Shown piece after piece: positions 17,446 through 26,606 of a DNA stretch of 64,000 nucleotides. The DNA comes from Candidatus Omnitrophota bacterium. Lineage in GTDB: Bacteria > Hinthialibacterota > Hinthialibacteria > Hinthialibacterales > Hinthialibacteraceae. The notes beneath the pieces were generated by a model that was not told where the DNA came from, did not search any database, and saw only the letters and a program-made list of their open reading frames with translations. Numbering within the stretch: the stretch's first letter is position 1; each line of letters begins with the position of its first letter. Both the position numbers and the translations under genes were made by a program. Location of the stretch: assembly GCA_013177805.1 (NCBI GenBank), contig JABLXU010000040.1, positions 38,166-102,165 on the forward strand, given 5' to 3'.

Positions 17446-18561
17446 TCAACCCTTCAACAACGCCAATAAATCGTTCGCAATGACTTCCGCCGCGCTTCGG
17501 CAGGCCAGCGCCGCGGCTTTCCGGCTCATCTCCCGCCGCGTGTCAGCCTGTTCCAGCAACTCCGCGAGGCTGGCCGCCAGGCGCTCCGGCGTGAGATCGC
17601 TCTCCTCCGCCACCCGGGCCGCGCCCGCCTCCAGAAACACCCTCGCGTTCACGGATTGATGCTGTCCGCTCGCGAAAGGATACGGCACGAGGATCGCGGG
17701 CAAACCCCATAACGCGATCTCCGACAGGGTGCCCGCACCCGCGCGGCTCACCACCACATCCGCGTTCCGGTAAGCCGCCGCCATGTCCTGGATGTACGGA
17801 ACCAGTTCCACGGTGGAAGGCCGGGGCAAGGTTTGCGCCCAGTCGTAATTCCGTTCGCCGGTCTGCACCACCGCCTGGTACGCGACTCCCCTCGCGCTCA
17901 AACGGCGGAACGCTTCCAGGCTGACCTCCACCAGCCGCCGGGCTCCCTGGCTTCCCCCGGTGACCAGCACCCCGGGGACCGCCCTGGGGGGACCGGAAAT
18001 AGCCCGGTCCCGTTCTTCGATCAATTCCCGGCGCAGGGGAAACCCGGTCACCTGGCAGGGAAAGTTTTTCCAGAACTCCCGCGTGGCGGGATACGTCACG
18101 TAGATCCGGTGGCACCAGCGCGCCATGATCCGGTTCACCGCGCCGGGCCGCGCGTTTTGCTCGTGCAAGGCCAACTTCCAACCGCCCCAGCGGCCCGCGA
18201 GCATGGCCGGCGCCGAAACGTACCCCCCCACCCCGAACACCACCCCCGGCGGGTAAGGCTTCATCCAGCGCCGGCATTGCCAGGCGGCGGCCGCCATCCG
18301 CCACAACCCACGCGCATTGGTCCAAGTCCACTTTCTCCGCATTCCCTCCACGGAATACCCCTGAAAGGGAAGGCCCCGTTCCAAAACAGCCTCCCGGTCC
18401 CGCGGGGCGTCCTTGCCCAGGTAAACCAGGGGAACCTCCGGATCCGCGGCGCGCAAGGCCTCGGCCACCGCCAGCGCCGGATACAAATGGCCTCCGGTCC
18501 CCCCCCCGGTCAGGATGATCATTCGCCGCCGGCTGGCTTCGTCTGTTCGGCTCTCGTTCAC
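17446..18561 (-). CDS. murG: UDP-GlcNAc:lipid I GlcNAc transferase MurG
   Basis: A GT28 glycosyltransferase (371 residues from the chosen start) that converts lipid I to lipid II on the cytoplasmic membrane face. The N-terminal IILTGGGTGGHLYPALAVAEAL is the MurG lipid-binding signature, HEQNARPGAVNR follows, and the donor site has VTGGSQGARRLVE and SRAGAGTLSEIALWGLPAILVPYP. The GTG at 18561 was chosen for its AAGG site eight bases upstream. The core could also begin at the ATG at 18522, and a longer frame from 18636 would overlap ftsW. It lies between ftsW and murC, its usual neighbours. Confidence 0.95.
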   Translation of the reverse strand: MNESRTDEASRRRMIILTGGGTGGHLYPALAVAEALRAADPEVPLVYLGKDAPRDREAVLERGLPFQGYSVEGMRRKWTWTNARGLWRMAAAAWQCRRWMKPYPPGVVFGVGGYVSAPAMLAGRWGGWKLALHEQNARPGAVNRIMARWCHRIYVTYPATREFWKNFPCQVTGFPLRRELIEERDRAISGPPRAVPGVLVTGGSQGARRLVEVSLEAFRRLSARGVAYQAVVQTGERNYDWAQTLPRPSTVELVPYIQDMAAAYRNADVVVSRAGAGTLSEIALWGLPAILVPYPFASGQHQSVNARVFLEAGAARVAEESDLTPERLAASLAELLEQADTRREMSRKAAALACRSAAEVIANDLLALLKG

Positions 18562-18604
18562 GCCGCCCGCCTTTCGCGCCGCGCGCACGGTCCGGCCGCC
18601 CGGA

Positions 18605-19726
18605 TCACGGCCGGGACCGTACCGGATCCGCCTCAAAGGTCTCCTTGGCGACGCTGATCAACAATCCGGTCATCGACATACTGACGCACAAGGAGGATCC
18701 GCCATACGAGATGAACGGCAGCGAGATCCCCGTCGTGGGGATGCAGCCCGTCACTACGGCCACATTGATGGCGGATTGCAATCCCAGCGCCATGGTGCAT
18801 CCCGCCGCCAACAGCCGGCCGAAAGGATTCTGGCAGCGGATCGCGATGGTGAATCCCAGCCACAAAAAGGCCAGAAAGGCCAGAAGCACCAGCGAACATT
18901 TTACGAAACCCAGCTCCTCCCCCATCGCCGCGAAGATGAAATCCGTATGCACGAACGGGATGAATCCCAGCGTCTGTTGCCCTTCGCCCAATCCGACGCC
19001 CCACATCCCCCCATGCGCGAATCCAATCCCTGCCTGCCGGACATGCAACGCTTTGTCGGCGTATTTCTCCGGCTGGAAATGAGCATACACCCGCTCCAGG
19101 AGATAGGGTTTTTGATACAAAGCCACCGCCACCGCCACGCACAACACCACGAAAAAGGGAATCAAATGGCGCAACCGGCCCCCGGCCACGTACCAAATCG
19201 TCATGGCGAGCAGCCCGATGAACATCGTGGCGCTGTGGCTCGGCTCCATCAGGATCAGTCCCAGCGCCACCACCACCAGCGACATGGGAAACAGCACGCC
19301 TTGGAACAACGATCCCAACCGCTCGTACCGGTCGGCCCACACCGACGACAAATACAGAATCACCGCCAGTTTCGCGGCCTCCGACGGCTGAAACTGAAAT
19401 CCGAAAACCACGATCCACCGCCGCGCGCCATTCACCACCGGCCCGAAATAGAGCACGTACACCAGCAGGCCGATCACCAGCAGCATGATATACCGGGACC
19501 ACCGGTCCCATAGGTTGTAATCCCGCGTGCTGAAGAATCCCAGACAACCCAGGCCCAGGCTGAAAGAGATCAATTGTTTCCCCATGTACTGATACACATT
19601 CCGGTTCGGATTCGCCGACGAAAACACAAACTGGCTGGTGCTGAGCACCATGATGATGCCCAACAACACCAACCCGGCGGTCAACACGAACAGCGATCCG
19701 ATAATGAACGGTCCGGTGCGGTTCAT
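18605..19726 (-). CDS. ftsW: Peptidoglycan polymerase FtsW (SEDS family)
   Basis: A polytopic membrane protein of 373 residues with about ten predicted transmembrane helices. It shows the SEDS landmarks NGARRWI and FQFQPSEAAKLAVILYL, a GIGFAHGGMWGVGLGEGQQ loop, a HTDFIFAAMGEELGF segment and a PTTGISLPFISYGGSSL segment. FtsW polymerises lipid II with FtsI during septation. The ATG at 19726 overlaps the murD stop (ATGA); an ATG three codons earlier is also in frame. It is upstream of murG. A RodA identity is unlikely given the location within the dcw cluster. Confidence 0.95.
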   Translation of the reverse strand: MNRTGPFIIGSLFVLTAGLVLLGIIMVLSTSQFVFSSANPNRNVYQYMGKQLISFSLGLGCLGFFSTRDYNLWDRWSRYIMLLVIGLLVYVLYFGPVVNGARRWIVVFGFQFQPSEAAKLAVILYLSSVWADRYERLGSLFQGVLFPMSLVVVALGLILMEPSHSATMFIGLLAMTIWYVAGGRLRHLIPFFVVLCVAVAVALYQKPYLLERVYAHFQPEKYADKALHVRQAGIGFAHGGMWGVGLGEGQQTLGFIPFVHTDFIFAAMGEELGFVKCSLVLLAFLAFLWLGFTIAIRCQNPFGRLLAAGCTMALGLQSAINVAVVTGCIPTTGISLPFISYGGSSLCVSMSMTGLLISVAKETFEADPVRSRP

Positions 19727-21150
19727 GGCTTCCATTCCTCCACCGCGCGTTTGAACCGGTCGCCCCGGTCCGCGTAGTTCTTGAACATGTCCCAGCTGGC
19801 GCAGGCGGGGGACAGCAGCAACACTTCTCCCGCCTTGCCCTCCCGCAAGGCATGATCCACCGCCGCCTCCAAAGTGGCCTCAAGGTGGATTTCCGTCAGG
19901 GGCTGCCATGCCTCCGCGAACGTCTCCGCGGCCTCCCCGATCAGATACACCGCGCGGACCTTCTCCCGGATCAGCGGCGTCAGGGGGTCCAGACTGTCGC
20001 CCTTGGCCTGCCCCCCGGCGATCAGCCGGATGGGTCCGGGCAGCGATTGCAGGGCGGCCTCCACCGCGTGCACGTTGGTGGCCTTGGAATCGTTGTAACA
20101 ACGGATCCCCTTGACCTCCTTGACGAATTCCAACCGGTGCGGCAAAGCGGTAAACGACTCTATGGCTTGTAACGCCTCGGCCAGGGGGATGCCATACGAC
20201 ACCGACGCGCCGGCCGCCGCCAGCGCGTTAATCCCCTGCTGGGCCGGATATTTAGCGAAAGAGGGCCACGCGTGGCTCTCTTCCCTCGAACCGTCCCGGT
20301 ACACCACGGTGCCGTTCCGGTAAAAGAGTCCCTGGGATCCCAACGAATCCACGGCAAAGGACATTCTTTTGGAACGGACCCACCGGGGACAGTTCCCCTC
20401 AACCATGGGGCCCAACCATAGTGCCTCCCCAGGCGCCTGATGGATACACATCCGGAACTTGACTTCGTAATACTCGCGTATGGAGTTGTACCGGTCGAGA
20501 TGGTCGGGCGCCAGATTGGTCACCACCGCCACCACCGGGTGAAAATACTCCATGGTCTCACACTGATAACTGCTCACTTCCATCACCAGCGGAACCTCCC
20601 CGGTCCGCCGGCCCTCCGCCGCCACCCGGGACACCGGATACCCCACGTTGCCCACCGCCTCCGCCGGGATGCCGCACCGGTTGAGGATGTGCTGGATCAT
20701 ATGGGTCACGGTGGTCTTGCCGTTGGTCCCCGTTACCGCCAAGATGGGACGCTCCAGAAACCGGCACGCCAATTCCAATTCCCCCAACAGCGGAATACGC
20801 GCCTGCCGCAGCCAGGTGAAAAACGGACCAAACGGCGGAACCCCCGGGCTGACCACGCAAAAATCGAGACGCTCCATCGGTTCCAGCCGGCCCGTCAGCA
20901 TCCGCACGCCGCGCGCTTCCCACTCTGTCCGCAAGGCCTCGGCCTTTTGAGCGTCGCTGTCATGCGCGGTCACCTCGGCCCCCTCCCGGCAAAGCAAATC
21001 GGCGGCGCCCTGCCCGCTTTCGCCCATCCCGGCCACCAGCACCCGCAGGCCGGCCAGCTGGGGACGGGGAGGCGCCAACCGCTGCCGGACCGGCGAATCG
21101 GCCGTCTCCCAAAACGCGGGACCTATGGAATCGATGCCCGGATTGGCCAT
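19723..21150 (-). CDS. murD: UDP-N-acetylmuramoyl-L-alanine--D-glutamate ligase
   Basis: A 475-residue Mur ligase that adds D-Glu to UDP-MurNAc-L-Ala. The N-terminal Rossmann region reads RVLVAGMGESGQGAADLL, the ATP loop ILAVTGTNGKTTVTHMI, then TNLAPDHLDRY and a CYNDSKATNVHAVEAAL block that is specific for MurD. The end, LLSPACASWDMFKNYADRGD, is also MurD-like. The ATG at 21150 follows the mraY stop by two bases. The first 30 residues are longer than in most MurD proteins and poorly conserved. The gene overlaps ftsW by four bases. Confidence 0.96.
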   Translation of the reverse strand: MANPGIDSIGPAFWETADSPVRQRLAPPRPQLAGLRVLVAGMGESGQGAADLLCREGAEVTAHDSDAQKAEALRTEWEARGVRMLTGRLEPMERLDFCVVSPGVPPFGPFFTWLRQARIPLLGELELACRFLERPILAVTGTNGKTTVTHMIQHILNRCGIPAEAVGNVGYPVSRVAAEGRRTGEVPLVMEVSSYQCETMEYFHPVVAVVTNLAPDHLDRYNSIREYYEVKFRMCIHQAPGEALWLGPMVEGNCPRWVRSKRMSFAVDSLGSQGLFYRNGTVVYRDGSREESHAWPSFAKYPAQQGINALAAAGASVSYGIPLAEALQAIESFTALPHRLEFVKEVKGIRCYNDSKATNVHAVEAALQSLPGPIRLIAGGQAKGDSLDPLTPLIREKVRAVYLIGEAAETFAEAWQPLTEIHLEATLEAAVDHALREGKAGEVLLLSPACASWDMFKNYADRGDRFKRAVEEWKP

Positions 21151-21152
21151 GG

Positions 21153-22268
21153 TTAGCGCACTTTCAAGGTGGCCAGGCCCAGGAAGGCAAACACCGCCGC
21201 CAGAATCCAGAACCGGACCACGATGGTGGTTTCTGACCACCCTTTCATTTCGAAATGATGATGCAGCGGGGCCATCAAAAACACCCGCTTTTTATTCCGG
21301 TATTTGTACGACGCCACCTGCAGGATCACCGACACCGCTTCCATCACGAACACTCCCCCAATGATGAACAGCAGCAATTCCTGCTTGATGAACACCGCCA
21401 GCGTCCCCAACGCGCCCCCCAGCGCCAACGAGCCCGTGTCTCCCATAAAAACCGCCGCGGGATGGGCGTTGAACCACAGGAAGGCCATCGTGGCTCCCGC
21501 CAGCGCCATCGCGAATACCGCCAACTCGCCACTGTAGGGCACGTGCAAAATCCCCAAATAAGTGCTATAATCCACCCGCCCTACGATATAGGCCAACGCC
21601 GCGAAGGCCAACGAAGCGATGATCACGCACCCGCTCGCCAGGCCGTCCAGCCCGTCCGTCAGGTTCACCGCGTTGCTCGATCCGGTAATAACCAGCGCCA
21701 CGAAAAAAATGTAGAAAATCCCGAGGGGAATAAAGGCGTTTTTGAAAAACGGCAACGGCAAATCGAACGGCCGGTCGGGAATCAAGGGATGCAGAAAATA
21801 CAGGGAACATCCCACCGCCAGGCCGATGGCGAACTGCACCACCAACTTCTGCCGCGCCTTCACGCCCAGGTATTTCTTCTCCGTCAGTTTGGTGTAATCA
21901 TCCAGAAAACCCAACGCCCCCAGGGCCAACGTCACCACCAGGCTGGCCAACACCAGGGGGTTGGTCAAATTGCCCCAGATCAGGATAGAGACCGTCACCG
22001 ACGCCAGGATCAATGTCCCCCCCATCGTCGGCGTCCCTGACTTCTCCTTGTGGCGTTCGTACAACGCCTTGACTCCCTCGCCCCGGATGGTTTGCCCGAT
22101 CTTCATCCGCGTCAGCCACTGGATGAAATAGGGGCCGATCAATACTCCGATGACCATGGCCGTCACCGCGGCCATCGCCGAGCGGAACGAAATGTACCCC
22201 AACACATTGAGCACGCCCAGCAGGTCGGGATACGTCCGGGAAAGAGGAAACAAAAACATCAACGCCAT
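21153..22268 (-). CDS. mraY: Phospho-N-acetylmuramoyl-pentapeptide-transferase
   Basis: A 371-residue integral membrane enzyme that makes lipid I by moving phospho-MurNAc-pentapeptide to undecaprenyl phosphate. Catalytic and family motifs are complete: LGFLDDYTKL, NAVNLTDGLDGLASG, FMGDTGSLALGG and the MraY-specific APLHHHFEMKGW. Around ten transmembrane helices are predicted. GGAGGAG lies eight bases before ATG 22268, and the gene overlaps the murE stop by ten bases. In most dcw clusters murF stands between murE and mraY; here it does not. Confidence 0.97.
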   Translation of the reverse strand: MALMFLFPLSRTYPDLLGVLNVLGYISFRSAMAAVTAMVIGVLIGPYFIQWLTRMKIGQTIRGEGVKALYERHKEKSGTPTMGGTLILASVTVSILIWGNLTNPLVLASLVVTLALGALGFLDDYTKLTEKKYLGVKARQKLVVQFAIGLAVGCSLYFLHPLIPDRPFDLPLPFFKNAFIPLGIFYIFFVALVITGSSNAVNLTDGLDGLASGCVIIASLAFAALAYIVGRVDYSTYLGILHVPYSGELAVFAMALAGATMAFLWFNAHPAAVFMGDTGSLALGGALGTLAVFIKQELLLFIIGGVFVMEAVSVILQVASYKYRNKKRVFLMAPLHHHFEMKGWSETTIVVRFWILAAVFAFLGLATLKVR

Positions 22269-23752
22269 GAGCCGTTCTCCTCCCCTTTGCCCGCCTCGAT
22301 TAAGAGCTGCCGCGTGATCTCCCGGTCATCGAAGGGAAATTTTTGACGGCCGATAATCTGATATGTCTCATGCCCTTTGCCCGCGATCAGAAAGATGTCC
22401 CCCGGCCGCAGTTCGGCCACGCCGGCCCGCAACGCCTCCCGGCGGTCCACGATCACCCGGTAGCGGCCGCCTCCGCCGGCCATCCCCGCCACGATATCCT
22501 GAATGATCCGCTCCGGATCCTCCGTGCGGGGATTGTCGGACGTTACGATCACCCGGTCACTGTACCGCAACGCGATGGCTCCCATCGTGGGCCGCTTGCT
22601 CTTGTCCCGGTCGCCGCCACAGCCGAATAAGGTGATGATCCGCTGATGCGGGATCGCCCTCAGCGCCTGCAGGCACTTTTCCAGCGCGTCCGGTTTGTGG
22701 CTGTAGTCAACCACCACTTGCGCGCCGATGGTGTTGGGGACCGGCTCCAACCGGCCCGGCACGCCATGGCATGCTTCCAATCCCCGCCGGATGACCTCCA
22801 CCGGGGCGCCCGCCGCCCAGGCCGCCGCGCCGGCCGCCAGCAGGTTGTAAATATTGTGCCGGCCGATCATCCGGCTATGCACGGCGCATTGTGAGCCTTC
22901 AGGAAACTCCAGACCGAACCGGAGGCCGTCCAAACTCATTTCAATATCCCGGGCGCGGACATCTGCCGCCCCCTCCACCGCGTATGTCACGATCCTCCGC
23001 CCGGCGAGCTCATCCCGGTACCGGCGGCCGGTCTCATCATCCACGTTCAACACCGCCGTCCCTTCCGGCTTGAGATACTCGGTAAACAACCGCTTTTTTG
23101 TCTCGCGGTAATGATCCATGTGGGGGTGAAAATCCAAATGTTCCGGCGTCAGATTGGTAAACACGGCGATGTCAAACGCGACTTCATCCACCCGGTGCAA
23201 GGCCAATCCATGAGACGAAACCTCCATCACCACGTGCCGGATTCCCCGGTCGGCAATCTCCCGCAACAACCGCTGCAGGTCGTGCGGCAGCGGAGTGGTG
23301 TTGGGGGATTCGCGGATCTGCCCGGCAAAACGGTATTCGATCGTGCCGATCACCGCCGCCTCGATCCCTTCCGCCTTCCAGATGGATTCGCGCAGATAGG
23401 TGAACGTCGTCTTGCCGCTCGAGCCGGTCACCCCGGTGATTCCCAACTCCCGGGCCGGATGCGCATAAAAATTGGCCGCGATGCGAGGCAGCACCGCCAG
23501 GGTGTCAGCCACCCGGATCTGAGGCAGCCGGGACGGCTCCACCCACCGCTCCACCACCGCCGCGCCCGCCCCCCGCGCCGCCGCGTCATCCACGAAATCA
23601 TGCCCATCATAGGCGGTTCCCCGCAGCGCCACGAACAGCCCGCCCGCCCCCGCCTCGCGCGAATCGCAGGTCAATTGCCCAAATACGCCCGGCAACCGCC
23701 CCCGCGTCTCGAGTACGGGCACATCCTGAAAAATCCGGCTGCTCTCGGCCAT
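22259..23752 (-). CDS. murE: UDP-N-acetylmuramoyl-L-alanyl-D-glutamate--diamino acid ligase (MurE)
   Basis: A 497-residue Mur ligase that adds the third peptide residue. The N-terminal domain has LTCDSREAGAGGLFVALRG, the P-loop GVTGSSGKTTFTYL, the central block NTTPLPHDLQ with VMEVSSHGLALHRV, and TNLTPEHLDFHPHMDHY. The acceptor motif SDNPRTEDP is the DNPR form, which in characterised enzymes goes with meso-diaminopimelate rather than lysine, so an A1-gamma-type peptidoglycan is inferred. Start 23752 was chosen for the AGGAG site upstream; in-frame ATGs at 23767 and 23788 would extend it. The MurE reading is preferred over MurF because of these motifs. Confidence 0.95.
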   Translation of the reverse strand: MAESSRIFQDVPVLETRGRLPGVFGQLTCDSREAGAGGLFVALRGTAYDGHDFVDDAAARGAGAAVVERWVEPSRLPQIRVADTLAVLPRIAANFYAHPARELGITGVTGSSGKTTFTYLRESIWKAEGIEAAVIGTIEYRFAGQIRESPNTTPLPHDLQRLLREIADRGIRHVVMEVSSHGLALHRVDEVAFDIAVFTNLTPEHLDFHPHMDHYRETKKRLFTEYLKPEGTAVLNVDDETGRRYRDELAGRRIVTYAVEGAADVRARDIEMSLDGLRFGLEFPEGSQCAVHSRMIGRHNIYNLLAAGAAAWAAGAPVEVIRRGLEACHGVPGRLEPVPNTIGAQVVVDYSHKPDALEKCLQALRAIPHQRIITLFGCGGDRDKSKRPTMGAIALRYSDRVIVTSDNPRTEDPERIIQDIVAGMAGGGGRYRVIVDRREALRAGVAELRPGDIFLIAGKGHETYQIIGRQKFPFDDREITRQLLIEAGKGEENGSWR

Positions 23753-23858
23753 CCTTCCTCTCCTCATCACGAGGCCCCGCTGCGACACATTCCCTATTGA
23801 TTTTACTTCGCGGTCCGGAAAACCGGTCCGCTCCCGGCTCCCACCGCTCCCGGCGGCA

Positions 23859-25979
23859 CTACCGCGCCACCAACACCTCCGGCCCGGGCGATAAGCCTGG
23901 ATCGGTCAACGCCGGCTCGCATTCCACCACCCCGATCTCCTGCAACCCCTGCAAGGGCGTGCCGGGAGGAACCGGCTGCTTCACCACCTTGCCCGTTCCC
24001 CGGATGTCGGCCTTCAATCCGTTTACCGCCAGCCACACATACGCTTCGCGGATGGGCCATCCCACCAGATCAGGCATCACCCCGGCTTCCGTGGGCCACT
24101 CGGGAATAGGACGGATCGGGAGTTGCTTGGTCACGCCAAACGGGGAAAACGGCTTCTGGATGCCCACATCGGCCGCCGGCGGGGCGGACTTCATCCACTT
24201 CTGGGATTTGACCGCCGCTTGCGCCAGCAACGGATCATCCTTAAACGTGGGGCTTAATCCCCAATACGCGATGATCTCTTCGGCAATGGCCTTCCACACC
24301 GGCCCGGCGGTTTCGCCGCCGTATTTCTTCTTCTTCGGCTCATCGACTACCACCACGATCACCGCTTCGGGATCCTCCGCCGGGAAAAAACCCGCGAACG
24401 AGGCTATGCGTTTCCCCCGGGCATACGCCCCGGTCCGGGGATCGGCCTTCTGAGCCGTGCCGGTCTTGCCGGCGATGTGAAAACCGGGGATCCGCACATA
24501 CCGCCCTGTCCCCTGCGGATTCTCCGTCACATCGATCATCATCCGGACCACCTCTTCCGCGGCTTTCTCGGAAATGATCCGGTAAGGCGCCACCGGTTCC
24601 CGGGGATAAAAATAGTGATCCATGACTTTGTACCCCCGCAAAATCGAGGGTTTCTGATACATCCCCCGGTTTGCCAGCGCCCCATAGGCCGCCGCCAGGA
24701 TGAGGGTGTTGGTGGCGATCTCCTGCCCGTAGGGGATCGAACCGATCGACGAGGGCATCCATCGATTCGGCGGCCGTAAAATCCCGCCGCTGTCGCCGGG
24801 CAGCAGGGTGATGGGATTTCCTCCCCCGTGCCGGAATCCAAACCGCGTCAAATAGTCATACAACACCTGGGCCTGGCCGCGGAAATCGTCCGGATGCGCC
24901 CCCAACCGCTGGGCAACCTTGATCGTTCCGATATTGCTCGAATAAACCAGGATCTCGTGGACCGACAACGTGTCGAAACGGTGGATGTCATCCCGGATGG
25001 TGCGGCCCTTGAAATAATACGATCCCTTCTCGCAATAGAACCGGGTTTCTGGCGTTACCACCCCCTGATCCAGCGCCGCCGCGATCGTGAAGGGCTTCAG
25101 CACCGATCCCGGCTCGAACACGTTGGTCAGCAACCGGTTTTTACGCAGTTCCTCGGAGTAATTTTTGTAATGGTTGGGATCGAAACTTGGGTAATTGGCC
25201 AACGCCAAAATCTCCCCGCTCCGGGGATGCAACACCACCGCGTCGGCATGCAAGGCCTCCGTCTCCTCACACACCTTTTTGAGTTCCCGTTCCACAATGA
25301 ATTGAATATAACTATCCAACGTCAACACATAATCCGCGCCCCGGGTTATGACCTTCGTATAATCCAAGTCGGCGATGGGACGGCGCCGGACATCTTTCTC
25401 GGCTTCGATGATCTGGGGCACACCTCTCAATTTCTCGTTCAAGGCAAACTCCACCCCCGCCAGGCCGGTGTTATCCGATCCCGTATAGCCCACCACGTGC
25501 GCGGCCAACGATCCCTCCGGATAAAAGCGGATGGAATGCTTGTGAAAATCTATCCCGGGAATGTCCTCCGCCTCGATGCGTTCTTTCTCTTCTTCGGACA
25601 AATTTTGTTTCAACTCCCGGGCTTTCACCTTGTCCTGCGACAAAATCGCTATATGGCGTTGCATTTCGGCCGGCGTCAGGTTCAACAATTGGCCCACGCG
25701 TTCAATGGTTTGCGTCACGTCTTCGATATGCGTCTTGTCAGCCACCACGGTATAAACCAAGTCGTTTTGCGCGAGGGCTTTCCCATTCCGGTCCAATATC
25801 AACCCCCGCGTGGGCGGCAAGGGCCAGTGAAAGGTACGCGCCCGCCCGCTGCGGGCGATCACATCCGGCGCGGCAATCACCTGCAGATAGAATAAGTTGA
25901 TGATGAGATAGCCGAATCCCGCCGTCATCATCCCCATCAAAAGCAGAAGCCGCGATACCGAAATCTGGTTCCCTTTCAT
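23859..25979 (-). CDS. ftsI: Septal peptidoglycan transpeptidase FtsI/PBP3 with a C-terminal PASTA domain
   Basis: A 706-residue class B penicillin-binding protein. One N-terminal membrane helix (about residues 11-33) is followed by the dimerisation region (TRGLILDRNGKALA) and the transpeptidase domain with Ser292-x-x-Lys295 (EPGSVLKPF), YSSN and KTGTAQ. A PASTA-like segment near residues 625-690 (MPDLVGWPIREAYVWL to PPGTPL) ends the protein; this is SpoVD/PBP2x-like and absent from the E. coli protein. It cross-links septal peptidoglycan with FtsW in the periplasm. The ATG at 25979 has GGGGAG upstream. It sits between ftsL and murE. Confidence 0.95.
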   Translation of the reverse strand: MKGNQISVSRLLLLMGMMTAGFGYLIINLFYLQVIAAPDVIARSGRARTFHWPLPPTRGLILDRNGKALAQNDLVYTVVADKTHIEDVTQTIERVGQLLNLTPAEMQRHIAILSQDKVKARELKQNLSEEEKERIEAEDIPGIDFHKHSIRFYPEGSLAAHVVGYTGSDNTGLAGVEFALNEKLRGVPQIIEAEKDVRRRPIADLDYTKVITRGADYVLTLDSYIQFIVERELKKVCEETEALHADAVVLHPRSGEILALANYPSFDPNHYKNYSEELRKNRLLTNVFEPGSVLKPFTIAAALDQGVVTPETRFYCEKGSYYFKGRTIRDDIHRFDTLSVHEILVYSSNIGTIKVAQRLGAHPDDFRGQAQVLYDYLTRFGFRHGGGNPITLLPGDSGGILRPPNRWMPSSIGSIPYGQEIATNTLILAAAYGALANRGMYQKPSILRGYKVMDHYFYPREPVAPYRIISEKAAEEVVRMMIDVTENPQGTGRYVRIPGFHIAGKTGTAQKADPRTGAYARGKRIASFAGFFPAEDPEAVIVVVVDEPKKKKYGGETAGPVWKAIAEEIIAYWGLSPTFKDDPLLAQAAVKSQKWMKSAPPAADVGIQKPFSPFGVTKQLPIRPIPEWPTEAGVMPDLVGWPIREAYVWLAVNGLKADIRGTGKVVKQPVPPGTPLQGLQEIGVVECEPALTDPGLSPGPEVLVAR

Positions 25980-26059
25980 GATCTCCCCTGCCCGGGACCG
26001 GTCATCCCTCTCCCGGCCTTCGTCACACCCGGCCTGAACGCCCGGTCCCACCCGCGCTG

Positions 26060-26509
26060 CTATTCAATCCATGAATGCACTTTTCCCCTCACCCAATTTT
26101 CCATCCGGTGCCAGCCGTCCCGGATGCGGGATAGAATCCCCATTTCTTCCAACTCGGGAGCCACAGGAGCCGGCAATCCCGAACGGGTCTGCAAACCGGG
26201 CACCACCAGTTCAATTGCCGGATGCCGCGGCGGCCCCAAGTGGGGCAATTGCGTCTGAACCAATTCCGCAATCCGGTTGTACCGCTCCAACTCCCCGATG
26301 CGGTTTTCCACCCGCCGCCGCTCGTTCAGCAACCGCATCTTCTCGAAATTCTTCTCGCCCAGGCTATAACGGATCCGCTTCACTTCCATCGAAATATTCA
26401 CTATGAGGGTTATGCTGCTGAACAGCACGATCATCCACACATATCCCAAGAAGCCCCGGGCCACTTGAATCGTGGTATGAAAATCCTCGGCCTGTCTCCG
26501 CGGCATCAT
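26060..26509 (-). CDS. ftsL: FtsL-like cell division protein
   Basis: A 149-residue bitopic protein with a short basic N-terminus, one transmembrane helix (about residues 19-41, FLGYVWMIVLFSSITLIV) and a coiled coil directly after it (about 42-82, rich in Arg, Glu and Leu). FtsL sequences are poorly conserved, so the call rests on this architecture, the size and the position between rsmH and ftsI. FtsL bridges FtsQ/FtsB to FtsWI. The C-terminal 60 residues are proline-rich and longer than in most homologues. The 97-base spacer to rsmH contains two small inverted repeats (26536-26550; 26579-26593) that might attenuate transcription. Confidence 0.75.
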   Translation of the reverse strand: MMPRRQAEDFHTTIQVARGFLGYVWMIVLFSSITLIVNISMEVKRIRYSLGEKNFEKMRLLNERRRVENRIGELERYNRIAELVQTQLPHLGPPRHPAIELVVPGLQTRSGLPAPVAPELEEMGILSRIRDGWHRMENWVRGKVHSWIE

Positions 26510-26606
26510 TCACCTACGTCCCTAATTCTCATTGGGGCGGGATTCCCGCCGGAATCCGCATCCAGATTCCACACCCGGCAGGAGACCCTCCTGAATGGCA
26601 TTCCCA